Below, piece after piece: positions 17,971 through 25,170 of a stretch of DNA of 45,576 bases. The DNA is from Prochlorococcus sp. AG-409-D14 (lineage in GTDB: Bacteria > Cyanobacteriota > Cyanobacteriia > PCC-6307 > Cyanobiaceae): positions 73,456-119,031 of the forward strand of contig QCJR01000004.1 of the NCBI GenBank assembly GCA_003215895.1. The letters run 5' to 3'. The number at the start of each line of letters is the position of its first letter. The first letter of the stretch is position 1. The notes under the pieces were generated by a model. It worked only from the letters and a program-made list of their open reading frames with translations. It was not told the DNA's origin and made no database searches. Made by a program: the position numbers and the translations under genes.

Positions 17971-18699
17971 TTAGGGCATTGTCAACGGCCAACTTTGTCT
18001 AATCAACAGTAAAGAAAAATATGGCCTAGTCCCTGCGGGCAGATCAGATGCCCTAAGGATTTGTTGATCTGAAAATCCTATTCTTTCTGCGAATATAGAC
18101 TTTTGTATTAGATCAAGTTCTTCAAGTAAAGGTTTGACCCATTCCCATTTCTTACCAAGTTTGAGAAAAACAACTACTCTTTTCTTAGACGCTGCATCAG
18201 ACAAGACAAACTTCAGCTCATCATATGAGTCTGGAACGGACAATACAAGTAATTGCTCCTCTTGAAAAGCAAGTGGTAATCGACTTCTTGCGGCAGCTGC
18301 AGAAAAAGATGTAACACCTGGAATTAATTTAACAATGCACTCTGGATGATATTTTTCTAACTCCTTTGAAAGATACGAGCCTGTCGAAAAAATCGAGATG
18401 TCTCCCTGAGCAAGAAATACAACTCTTTCACCTTTCTCAACCATCTTCATTAATTCATTTCCAGCAACTCGCCATGCACTTTTTAAAGTTTTCTGATTCT
18501 TAACCATGGGAAAATGTAAAGGCAATTTTTTTTTATCTTTAGTTATCCATTTTGAAGCAATTTTTTCAGCAAGACTCTCTCCGCCTCTAGTCGAGACAGG
18601 GTAAGAAACAACAGTTGATTCCTGAATGGCCTCAACTGCTGCCAAAGTTAATAAAGAAGGGTCACCTGGGCCTACGCCAGTAATAGTCAAAACTTTCAT
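17971..18699 (-). CDS. cobI: Precorrin-2 C20-methyltransferase
   Basis: SAM-dependent methylation of precorrin-2 at C-20 in cobalamin (or pseudocobalamin) synthesis. Tetrapyrrole methylase motifs: VLTITGVGPGDPSLLTLAAV at the N-terminus, VSYPVSTRGGESLAEKI typical of the C20 enzyme, GERVVFLAQGDISIFSTGSY and IPGVTSFSAAAARSRLPLA. 242 aa is normal for CobI/CbiL. It is the last gene of a minus-strand run with the miaE-like gene and aroQ, whose functions are unrelated. Specificity (C20 rather than other precorrin positions) rests on the N-terminal block. Confidence 0.9.
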   Translation of the reverse strand: MKVLTITGVGPGDPSLLTLAAVEAIQESTVVSYPVSTRGGESLAEKIASKWITKDKKKLPLHFPMVKNQKTLKSAWRVAGNELMKMVEKGERVVFLAQGDISIFSTGSYLSKELEKYHPECIVKLIPGVTSFSAAAARSRLPLAFQEEQLLVLSVPDSYDELKFVLSDAASKKRVVVFLKLGKKWEWVKPLLEELDLIQKSIFAERIGFSDQQILRASDLPAGTRPYFSLLLIRQSWPLTMP

Positions 18700-18735
18700 T
18701 TAACTTGGTAACGTCTGTCTAATTAAAAGAAATAA

Positions 18736-19350
18736 TTAACTATGCATTCTTGGCTCATGATGCATTTCCAATAAAGCATCAGATTCAACCTTAGCTAATT
18801 CTTCTAACCGAGAAGTAAGAAGATTTCGATCAAAACGTTCATCTGCCAACTTCCAATAAATTCCAAAATGCCTCGCCTCGCTTTTTAATAAGTCGGCGTA
18901 TAAATGACGAAGTTCAATATCAGGAGAATGTATAGACAATAATTTCATTCTTTCATGACTCCTTGCCTCAATAAGTCCCGCGACTAAAAAGCTATCCAAC
19001 ATTCGAAATGGTTCATCTTTGCAAATGTTTTTTGCCAGAATTGCTCCATAGGGAGGTGAGGCTAATTTTTGAAGTTTTTTTCCACGCGAATTTAAAATAG
19101 ACAAAACTCTCTCGAAATGCTCAAGTTCCTCTCTTGCTAAAGGGCTTAAGACCTCTGAAAGACCGGGTTCCCCAACATAACGAAACATAAGTTGCAGTGC
19201 CACACCAGCAGCCTTTCTCTCACAATGTGCATGGTCCAAAAGTATTTCCATCGGATTAGAAATCGCAAGATCTATCCAATCTTCAGAAGTTTTATTTATT
19301 AGCCAGCGAATCTTTGATCGTCCAACAAGTTGAGAATTTGAATTATCCAT
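18736..19350 (-). CDS. MiaE-like tRNA 2-methylthio-N6-isopentenyladenosine hydroxylase
   Basis: Ferritin-like diiron monooxygenase that hydroxylates ms2i6A37 in tRNA. Carboxylate/His pairs for the diiron site are visible: ILLDHAHCERKAAG, AREELEHFERVL, GLIEARSHERMKLL and SEARHFGIYWKLAD. 204 aa, normal for the family. It starts 7 bp after aroQ and is followed by cobI after 36 bp. The bacterial MiaE function is established in Salmonella; for cyanobacteria it is a family-based inference. Confidence 0.85.
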   Translation of the reverse strand: MDNSNSQLVGRSKIRWLINKTSEDWIDLAISNPMEILLDHAHCERKAAGVALQLMFRYVGEPGLSEVLSPLAREELEHFERVLSILNSRGKKLQKLASPPYGAILAKNICKDEPFRMLDSFLVAGLIEARSHERMKLLSIHSPDIELRHLYADLLKSEARHFGIYWKLADERFDRNLLTSRLEELAKVESDALLEMHHEPRMHS

Positions 19351-19357
19351 AAACTCC

Positions 19358-19795
19358 TCAAGCTCGCTTCAAATAAGAAACTATCCCCTCCAAAGCAAGT
19401 TGATAACTATTTGCTCCAAAGCCACAAACCAAACCCAATGCTTTATCTGACAGGAATGATTTATGTCGAAACTCTTCCCTAGAATAAATATTACTCAAAT
19501 GTACTTCTACATATGGAATAGCAACTCCCAATAAAGCATCTCTAAGAGCAATAGAGGTATGTGTATATGCGCCTGCATTAATTAAAATTCCGTCAATTGA
19601 ACCAACGCTGTTCTGAATGCAATCAATCATCTCTCCCTCTGAATTACTTTGAAAGAATTTGAGCTTTGCATCAAGTTCACTAGCTAAAGTCAATAACTCT
19701 TCTTGAATGTCTTCTAAAGTTTGTGATCCATATATAGATGGTTCCCTTTTCCCAACAAGATTTAAATTCGGACCATTAAGAAGTAAAAGATCCAT
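19358..19795 (-). CDS. aroQ: 3-Dehydroquinate dehydratase, type II
   Basis: Shikimate pathway enzyme converting 3-dehydroquinate to 3-dehydroshikimate. The type II signature [20 protein letters not shown] gives the catalytic Arg and Tyr; [16 protein letters not shown] and [18 protein letters not shown] supply substrate-binding Asn, His and Arg. 145 aa is typical of this dodecameric enzyme. ATG start at 19795. It is the first gene of the aroQ-miaE-cobI run; the 108-bp gap to tRNA-Tyr should hold the divergent promoters. Confidence 0.95.
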   Translation of the reverse strand: MDLLLLNGPNLNLVGKREPSIYGSQTLEDIQEELLTLASELDAKLKFFQSNSEGEMIDCIQNSVGSIDGILINAGAYTHTSIALRDALLGVAIPYVEVHLSNIYSREEFRHKSFLSDKALGLVCGFGANSYQLALEGIVSYLKRA

Positions 19796-19903
19796 ATTCC
19801 TTATGAATTAAACATCTTTCATGATCGTATCGATTTCATCCTCAAAGGACCAACAAATTCGAGAAAAGTGGCACCATTTACTGTTAATCTCATCAAGTGG
19901 ATC

Positions 19904-19985
19904 GGGTCGGTGCCCGAGTGGTTAATGGGGGCGGACTGTAAATCCGCTGGCTACGCCTACGTTGGTTCAAATCCAACCCGGCCCA
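19904..19985 (+). tRNA. tRNA-Tyr (GTA)
   Basis: 82-nt class II tRNA. Acceptor GGGTCGG pairs with CCGGCCC, discriminator A at 19985; anticodon stem GCGGA/TCCGC encloses CTGTAAA with anticodon GTA; long variable arm (GGCTACGCCTAC region); T arm GTTGG/CCAAC. CCA is not encoded. tRNA-Thr(GGT) follows after 11 bp. Confidence 0.96.
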
Positions 19986-19996
19986 TCTTTCCACAA

Positions 19997-20068
<72 letters not shown>

Positions 20069-20104
20069 TCGTCGGCGGGACGGTCGAGACAATCAACCGC
20101 ATTC

Positions 20105-20131
20105 AAAAGACCCCCAACAAGGGTCTTTTTT
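20105..20131 (+). terminator. Intrinsic terminator of the tRNA-Tyr/tRNA-Thr transcript
   Basis: AAAAGACCC (20105-20113) and GGGTCTTTT (20121-20129) form a 9-bp stem with a 7-nt loop, running into a T-tract. It lies 36 bp after tRNA-Thr. Confidence 0.88.
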
Positions 20132-20256
20132 AATGAAAATACTTAGCAAAACAGATGGAAATCAAAAAGAATGGGGCAACAAAAACTATCAGCATATCAA
20201 AAAAAAAAAAAACTAAGTTCCAGTCTTTTTCCCGCTCATAATTGCAAATACTTCCG

Positions 20257-20423
20257 CTAGGCAGATGCATCACAAATCTGATGTTCAACTAATTCCCAAT
20301 CATTAGATAGCAGCTCATTCAAAGTTTTATAAGCAGATTAATAATCTAACCTTCTTGTGTTTTCAATTGAGTAGGAATACCTTTTTCAGTGCAATACCAA
20401 AGTTGAGTCAAGATAGTCCGCAC
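20257..20423 (-). pseudogene. Decayed small gene, two frame-shifted pieces
   Basis: On the minus strand a GTG at 20423 opens a 25-codon frame (RTILTQLWYCTEKGIPTQL...KTQEG) that stops at 20346. A different frame from 20337 to 20257 encodes SAYKTLNELLSNDWELVEHQ followed by ICDASA and stop. Both pieces look like real protein sequence, and removing about 16 bases between them would give one ~48-aa product. I do not recognise the family. The intact ancestor, if any, was probably a small cytosolic protein. It could also be chance, but two protein-like pieces so close on one strand argue for decay. Confidence 0.45.
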
Positions 20424-20623
20424 AAAATGACAGATTTCGGATCGCGAATAAAGAACAAACAAAAATCTCTAGCAGGAGGGACTATAACCAGCCTAAAGTA
20501 GATAGTTTTTCTAAACTTTTCACTAGTGAAGCAGATGCTTTGGTTTATGTCTTCGGCAATAATCCGCCACCAAAGATAGGGACTCAGTCATATTCTGGCG
20601 ATATTCATGACAAGGAAGACTGA
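20417..20623 (+). pseudogene. Open frame without a start, possible gene remnant
   Basis: A 68-codon plus-strand frame runs from just after a TAG (20414-20416) to TGA 20621-20623, ending VDSFSKLFTSEADALVYVFG, then a Pro-rich tail. It has no ATG near its start, only AT- or TTG-type codons deep inside. An ATG in another frame at 20428 gives only 24 codons. Composition is protein-like but no family is recognised. Either a remnant or chance. Confidence 0.25.
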
Positions 20624-20628
20624 TTAGC

Positions 20629-20763
20629 TTAATTGAAATCTGCATTAAGAAAGGAACCCTGCTGCTTCAGCAAAATTGAGTCCCTATCTTCATTTACAGA
20701 ACCGATTGTGTGAGGAGTTTGTTCTGCTTTTCCTTTTCTAATCAAGCCAGAATTGTTCTGCAT
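20629..20763 (-). CDS. Hypothetical 44-aa peptide
   Basis: ATG at 20763 with an AGGAA motif about 9 bases upstream on the minus strand; 44 codons ending TAA at 20629. The product is hydrophilic, with a basic start (NNSGLIRKGKAEQ), a middle PHTIGSVNEDRDS and a Gln/Leu-rich end; no membrane segment. Unknown family. It stands among gene remnants in the AT-rich island, so it may be real, decaying or fortuitous; the good spacing of the ribosome-binding site is the main support. Confidence 0.4.
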   Translation of the reverse strand: MQNNSGLIRKGKAEQTPHTIGSVNEDRDSILLKQQGSFLNADFN

Positions 20764-20852
20764 CTGAAAAATTCCTAATTACCAAAAGCAGGCAAATTCT
20801 ACTTATGCCTTTATTGATGAGAGGAGCAAACAATCCTCCAACCACTATCTCT

Positions 20853-20976
20853 TTCATGAGAAAAATATGGGCAAAAAGAAGGACCAGTTCATTATGAAAC
20901 AGGGCATGAGTCTTTTGCTGCTATGAAGATTTCATTAACTACAAACTTCGTATTTATGATTCTGCTTATTACCTAG
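20853..20976 (+). pseudogene. Protein-like remnant in two frames
   Basis: After a TGA at about 20856 the plus strand encodes EKYGQKEGPVHYETGHESF, then AAMKISLTTNF and a hydrophobic end before TAG. An overlapping frame just upstream reads FIDERSKQSSNHYLFHEK. Joined by a frame shift they would read like one small alpha/beta protein (my impression is an antibiotic-biosynthesis-monooxygenase-like fold, not provable here). No start codon fits. Confidence 0.25.
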
Positions 20977-21011
20977 CAAATAATCTTGGGTACGAGTAGG
21001 ATTGAACTCAC

Positions 21012-21043
21012 AAAAAAACCGCCCGTTATGAACAAGGCGGTTT
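21012..21043 (-). terminator. Intrinsic terminator of the Yfr2-like RNA
   Basis: 8-bp GC-rich stem (21016-21023 with 21036-21043) followed on the minus strand by seven T residues ending at 21012. The T-run on the minus strand shows the orientation; on the plus strand only a weak AATTTT follows. Confidence 0.88.
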
Positions 21044-21105
21044 AATTTTGAGATCAAGCGCAAGTGTTTCCTAGTTTCCACTGCGGAGCATCTCAACTCC
21101 TCACT
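21012..21105 (-). ncRNA. Yfr2-family small RNA
   Basis: Structured minus-strand RNA. Stem GAGAT/ATCTC (21094-21090 with 21054-21050), then CGCA/TGCG and GTG/CAC arms (21085-21079 with 21066-21059) close a 12-nt loop GAAACUAGGAAA (21078-21067), the purine-rich repeat I associate with the cyanobacterial Yfr2 RNA family. The 3' end is an intrinsic terminator, AAACCGCC/GGGCGGTTT followed by T7 (21043-21012). A TATTTT -10 element at 21116-21111 puts the 5' end near 21105. Yfr2 RNAs are abundant trans-acting candidates whose targets are incompletely known. Family call is from memory of the loop motif; structure and terminator are seen directly. Confidence 0.75.
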
Positions 21106-21301
21106 CACATAAAATAGGTTGACTAATAGAGATAAACGCTACAAGCAGTAAAGTTTTCCAACTGTCACAGATCATCAAAATTTATAAAACTTTCCTTAAG
21201 CAAAGACAATCAACTTTATGTAACAGGCTGAACATCGAAAATAGAATAATGTATATATATTATTTATGTAGCAAAAACTACCAAAACGTTCAACTCATCA
21301 A

Positions 21302-21466
21302 ATGATGAGCCGCAGTTTGACTCAAGCCAAGGAACGGGGACTTGAGCATATTCCGGAGAAAGCAATGTCTTTAACCTATAGAGGCCTAAAGTACAACCAG
21401 CAAAAAGCAGTTGTAGAAAAGCAACATGTACAACTTACATATAGAGGTAAGTCTTACCAAAGCTAG
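21302..21466 (+). CDS. DUF4278 micro-protein (two LTYRG repeats)
   Basis: 54-aa product starting with two ATG codons. Two copies of the short motif define the DUF4278 type: SLTYRGLKYNQ (about 23-33) and QLTYRGKSYQS (44-54). Function is unknown; such small proteins are scattered through cyanobacterial genomes. The N-terminal part (SRSLTQAKERGLEHIPEKA) is hydrophilic and helical. A terminator at 21489-21517 follows after 22 bp, which supports transcription as a unit. Motif match gives good confidence despite the small size. Confidence 0.72.
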   Translation: MMSRSLTQAKERGLEHIPEKAMSLTYRGLKYNQQKAVVEKQHVQLTYRGKSYQS

Positions 21467-21488
21467 ATACAATTAAAATTTCTATTTT

Positions 21489-21517
21489 CCCTTAATTTAT
21501 TAAGGGATTTTTTTTTG
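21489..21517 (+). terminator. Intrinsic terminator after the DUF4278 gene
   Basis: CCCTTAAT/ATTAAGGG (21489-21496, 21499-21506) with a 2-nt loop drawn here (4 nt if the last pair opens), followed by an A and about ten T residues. It also lies in the 3' direction of the convergent VTT-domain gene, whose stop is at 21530. Confidence 0.8.
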
Positions 21518-21529
21518 CACACTAATAAA

Positions 21530-22279
21530 TTATTTAATAATATTAGTTCTTTTATTTAAATATATATTTATCATCCCCAAGATGAAAATTATTAAAAAAG
21601 CTGTTATAAATAGGAAAAGATAATTCCCAGAAATTATATCTAATTCTCCATTTAATATTTTTTGCAAGAAGTTTTTCAATCCAATATCCTTAATTTTTCT
21701 TGCGGCAAAGCCACTAGCGACAAAAGGTGAGTCTGAGATCACTATGCTAAAAATTAAAGCAGGCATAAACCTTTTCCAACTTATTTTTGTTAGTCCTATT
21801 GCATAGCAAACAAAATCAAAGAAACCTGACATTAAAAGAGCTGTCATAAGGAAATAATTATTTTCTAGATAATCTTGACTAATACTTTCAACTCTTCGCA
21901 TTTGTCTTGAACCAAGTATTCTAGCAACATAATCTCTTCCTAGTTTTCTAGCTAGTAGAAATGATATCGAACAAGAGACAAAATCTGCAAAAAATATAAT
22001 AACAAGTCCCTTTATAAAGCCAAACTGAAAGCCGGCAGCAGCGGAAAATATTGTTCCAGGTAAAATTGGTATTATTATACTTATTGATCTTAATATAAAT
22101 AATAAGGGTATTAATATTAAACCAAAAGAATTATTTAAATTTAAACCACTGACAAGGGCATAAAAGAAATCACTAATAATGTTAACATCCAAAAAAATGA
22201 AATTAACACTTAAAACAACAACAAATAAAGTTATTATTATGTATCTAAAATATTTACTGATGATAAAATTATTAGCCAT
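21530..22279 (-). CDS. VTT-domain (TVP38/TMEM64, DedA-like) membrane protein
   Basis: Polytopic inner or thylakoid membrane protein. After an N-terminal helix (about 12-30) comes a VTT domain: LFILRSISIIIPILPGTIFS, AAAGFQFGFIKGLV, FADFVSCSISFLLARKLGRD and YFLMTALLMSGFFDFVCYAIG, then ISWKRFMPALIFS and a last helix at about 222-240. DedA/VTT proteins act in lipid scrambling or membrane homeostasis; a specific role here is unknown. 249 aa. The gene is much more AT-rich than its neighbours (long A/T runs), in keeping with the island. ATG start at 22279. Confidence 0.8.
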   Translation of the reverse strand: MANNFIISKYFRYIIITLFVVVLSVNFIFLDVNIISDFFYALVSGLNLNNSFGLILIPLLFILRSISIIIPILPGTIFSAAAGFQFGFIKGLVIIFFADFVSCSISFLLARKLGRDYVARILGSRQMRRVESISQDYLENNYFLMTALLMSGFFDFVCYAIGLTKISWKRFMPALIFSIVISDSPFVASGFAARKIKDIGLKNFLQKILNGELDIISGNYLFLFITAFLIIFILGMINIYLNKRTNIIK

Positions 22280-22357
22280 AAAATATTTTTTTATTAGAAA
22301 TCAATTCTATCTTAAAATTATAGTAATAAAATTATTAAAAAATTCCTCCAATGATTA

Positions 22358-22681
22358 CTAATTCTGTTCAAACTTTAAGCTGCACATTGTATTAGCTTCT
22401 TTCAAAGGCATTTCTCCAGAGTTCCATTTCTCATATACACATGTATAAAAAGGTTCATTTAAACTACTTAAATCATTTTTCTGATCTATTAAATCTCTCA
22501 GATATTTAGCCTTGGCCCTGAGATATTCTTTTTTATATAACCAGTACATCACCTCGGCAACACCTACAAAAGCAAAGGAGAATACAAAAACAACTAACAA
22601 ATGATTAATCAATCTTTCACTTCTTAAGATTAATATCTTAGGTCCAATATCCAAGATAAGTAACTCGTTAATAATACTCAA
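22358..22681 (-). CDS. Hypothetical one-TM protein
   Basis: 107 aa with one clear membrane helix at about 27-48 (HLLVVFVFSFAFVGVAEVMY), followed by a charged cytosolic-type segment (KKEYLRAKAKYLRDLIDQK) and two Cys residues in the C-terminal half (TCVYEKW, NTMCSLKF). No family recognised. ATG start at 22681. It lies 78 bp upstream of the VTT gene on the same strand, so the two could be co-transcribed. The following 208 bp up to the aldehyde dehydrogenase gene show no other feature. Confidence 0.6.
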   Translation of the reverse strand: MSIINELLILDIGPKILILRSERLINHLLVVFVFSFAFVGVAEVMYWLYKKEYLRAKAKYLRDLIDQKNDLSSLNEPFYTCVYEKWNSGEMPLKEANTMCSLKFEQN

Positions 22682-22889
22682 AATCCTTTTCCCTACTTTT
22701 TACTGAAAACAATGATTATTACCTTTGATAGCTTTTATTATTAGTCCTATCATTCATTAGGAGACAGCACCTTTATTTTAAGAGCATAGGCGTAAATGAC
22801 TGGTTCAAAATACTTATAGAGCCATCTCCGAGGTACTATCCTCAATGAATGATTTATTTTGTTAGAAGGAATAAAGACCGCAAAGAACA

Positions 22890-24269
22890 ATGTCATTAGA
22901 AGATTTCGAACTTAATCAATTACAAGATCTAGTTTTATCTGGCAAAACAAGAAATGAAAAATGGAGAAGGAAACAGCTTCACGCCTTATCAAATTTATTA
23001 GAAAGTCACCAGAAAGATATCTTAAATGCTTTAAATCAGGACTTAGGGAAGCCTGCTACAGAAGCGTTCTTTGAGATTATCGCTGTCAAACAAGAAATAA
23101 AACTTGCGCAGAAAAATTTATCCAATTGGATGAAAACGAGGCAAATTAATGTGCCAATCTCTCTTAAACCAGCTCAAGCATTTGTCCAGCCAGATCCATT
23201 GGGCTGCATCCTTATAATTGGTCCATGGAATTATCCTTTTTCTCTTACTCTTCAACCACTAATAGGAGCATTAGCCGCTGGGAACACTGCTGTTTTAAAG
23301 CCGTCAGAGCACGCTCCTAACGTATCAAATCTTATAAAAAAACTCATAGAAAAATATTTTCCACCAGAGATCGCTCAAGTTTTTGAAGGAGATGGAAACA
23401 TTGCTGCGGATTTAATGACTCGACAATTTGATCACGTCTTTTTTACAGGTGGTGAAAATATAGGGAAAAAAGTAATGGAAGCGGCTTCAAAAAACCTAAC
23501 TCCAGTCACTTTAGAACTTGGAGGTAAAAGCCCAGCTGTTGTTATCGATGGTGCAAATTTAGAAGTGACTGCAAAAAGAATCATATGGGGAAAAAGTCTA
23601 AACGCTGGTCAAACATGTATTGCTCCTGATCATTTACTGGTTGAGGATAAACTTTTTGATTCATTAATTTCTAATTTAAAAAATTCGATTAATGATTTTT
23701 ATGGAAGTACGCCTTTGGATTCGAAACATCTGGGGAGCATTGTCAATCAAAAACAATTTAATAGACTTCATAATTTGCTAAAACAGGCTAAAAAAAATAA
23801 CCAGGTAATCTATGGAGGAGATAGCAATGAAAAAGAAAAAAGAATTAGCCCTACTCTGATCAAAATTGAGAATCGAAATGATCCACTAATGCAAGAAGAG
23901 CTTTTTGGTCCATTGCTGCCTATTTTTAGTATTAAAAATCTCGACCAAGCCATTTCTGATTTCAAGTTATTGCCTAAACCACTTGCTCTATATCTTTTTG
24001 GAGGAGGTGAGATTGAACAAGGAAAAGTACTATCAATGACCTCATCAGGAGGTGTTTGTTTTAATGATGTTGTTTTACAGGCAGGGGTACCAGAGCTGCC
24101 GTTTGGAGGTGTCGGAAAAAGTGGCATGGGGAAATACCATGGGAAAGCAGGTTTTGATAATTTCACTCATTACAAATCAGTACTGAAAAGACCTTTTTGG
24201 TTAGATCTAAACTTCAGATACCCCCCTTATCAGTTAAACTTATCTTTACTTGATAAATTAATAGGTTAA
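22890..24269 (+). CDS. Aldehyde dehydrogenase (ALDH3-like)
   Basis: NAD(P)-dependent oxidation of aldehydes to acids. Motifs: LIIGPWNYPFSLTLQPLIGA in the cofactor domain, AAGNTAVLKPSEHAPN, FFTGGENIGKKVM, catalytic Glu209 in TLELGGKSP, nucleophile Cys243 in NAGQTCIAPDH, and QEELFGPLLPI. At 459 aa it has the short length of class 3 and fatty aldehyde dehydrogenases. In marine cyanobacteria it may clear fatty aldehydes or photo-oxidative products; substrate is inference. It is followed 45 bp later by a LysM protein gene on the same strand. Confidence 0.93.
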   Translation: MSLEDFELNQLQDLVLSGKTRNEKWRRKQLHALSNLLESHQKDILNALNQDLGKPATEAFFEIIAVKQEIKLAQKNLSNWMKTRQINVPISLKPAQAFVQPDPLGCILIIGPWNYPFSLTLQPLIGALAAGNTAVLKPSEHAPNVSNLIKKLIEKYFPPEIAQVFEGDGNIAADLMTRQFDHVFFTGGENIGKKVMEAASKNLTPVTLELGGKSPAVVIDGANLEVTAKRIIWGKSLNAGQTCIAPDHLLVEDKLFDSLISNLKNSINDFYGSTPLDSKHLGSIVNQKQFNRLHNLLKQAKKNNQVIYGGDSNEKEKRISPTLIKIENRNDPLMQEELFGPLLPIFSIKNLDQAISDFKLLPKPLALYLFGGGEIEQGKVLSMTSSGGVCFNDVVLQAGVPELPFGGVGKSGMGKYHGKAGFDNFTHYKSVLKRPFWLDLNFRYPPYQLNLSLLDKLIG

Positions 24270-24314
24270 AATAGATTTAATATCTAAAAGATAGATTATC
24301 AATTTAGACTAGAG

Positions 24315-25169
24315 ATGATCAAAAAAATAAAAATTCCTATTGGTTTATTTTATATCAACAGCATTATCTTTTTCCTATCAATATTTCCCTTAAACGCTAA
24401 TTCAGAAACAAAAATTATCGCAAAAAGTGGTGATACTCTTTTTAAGATATCGAAGGAATATGGAATCCCTCTAAAAGAACTAATGTATAAAAATAATTTC
24501 AATGATGCCACCAAAATAATAGAAGGTGAAGTTATTTTAATACCTCATAAAAACATTAATAAAAATAATGAGCAAATAACTTATAAAGTCAGAAAAGGAG
24601 ATACTCTTTATAAAATTGCTAGAGATTACAACATAAACCTAAGAGATATTATTTCCATAAATAATCTTAACAATGATTCTTATCTTAAACTTAATCAGAT
24701 TATCTTATTACCAAAGGGAGCTATATACAAAAAAGTAATTAGCAAAGAAAATATTACATTGGCAAGTAAAAAAGTTTATTATCATAAAACATCGAAAACA
24801 GAAGATCTGTCAAGCATCGCATATATACACAAAATCCCGATAAAAGAAATTATGGTTTTGAATAAATTAAATAATCCTATAAAAATCACGCCTAATTCTA
24901 AATTAAAGTTAAGAGAGCATAAACCTTCAAAATGGAAAAAATACGGATCATTAATTATAGATTGGTCAGATTGGACATATTTTGATGGCTATTATATTGC
25001 GCAAGCAAAAACAAAAAAAAATAAAGCCTTCTATTTAGCTCTTAGTTGCAAAAGGCGAACATTAAATAACACATTAAATAATTCTTACTGGACAAACTGG
25101 TATTTCCCTGAAACTGATTTTGAATTTAAATTAATTAATGATTTTTGTGATCAAAATTTAATTTTTTAA
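24315..25169 (+). CDS. Exported LysM-repeat protein
   Basis: 284 aa with an N-terminal signal peptide (IPIGLFYINSIIFFLSIFPL, cleavage near NANSE, residue ~31). Three LysM repeats follow: about 32-78 (IAKSGDTLFKISKEYGI), 88-136 (YKVRKGDTLYKIARDYNI) and a weaker one at 152-200 (LSSIAYIHKIPIKEIMVLN). LysM binds peptidoglycan. A distinct C-terminal module of about 80 residues (SLIIDWSDWTYFDGYYIA, FYLALSCKRRTLN, YWTNWYFPETDFEF) has no catalytic motif I recognise. AT-rich. The stop is 1 bp from that of the convergent gene at 25171. Confidence 0.85.
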   Translation: MIKKIKIPIGLFYINSIIFFLSIFPLNANSETKIIAKSGDTLFKISKEYGIPLKELMYKNNFNDATKIIEGEVILIPHKNINKNNEQITYKVRKGDTLYKIARDYNINLRDIISINNLNNDSYLKLNQIILLPKGAIYKKVISKENITLASKKVYYHKTSKTEDLSSIAYIHKIPIKEIMVLNKLNNPIKITPNSKLKLREHKPSKWKKYGSLIIDWSDWTYFDGYYIAQAKTKKNKAFYLALSCKRRTLNNTLNNSYWTNWYFPETDFEFKLINDFCDQNLIF

Positions 25170-25170
25170 A

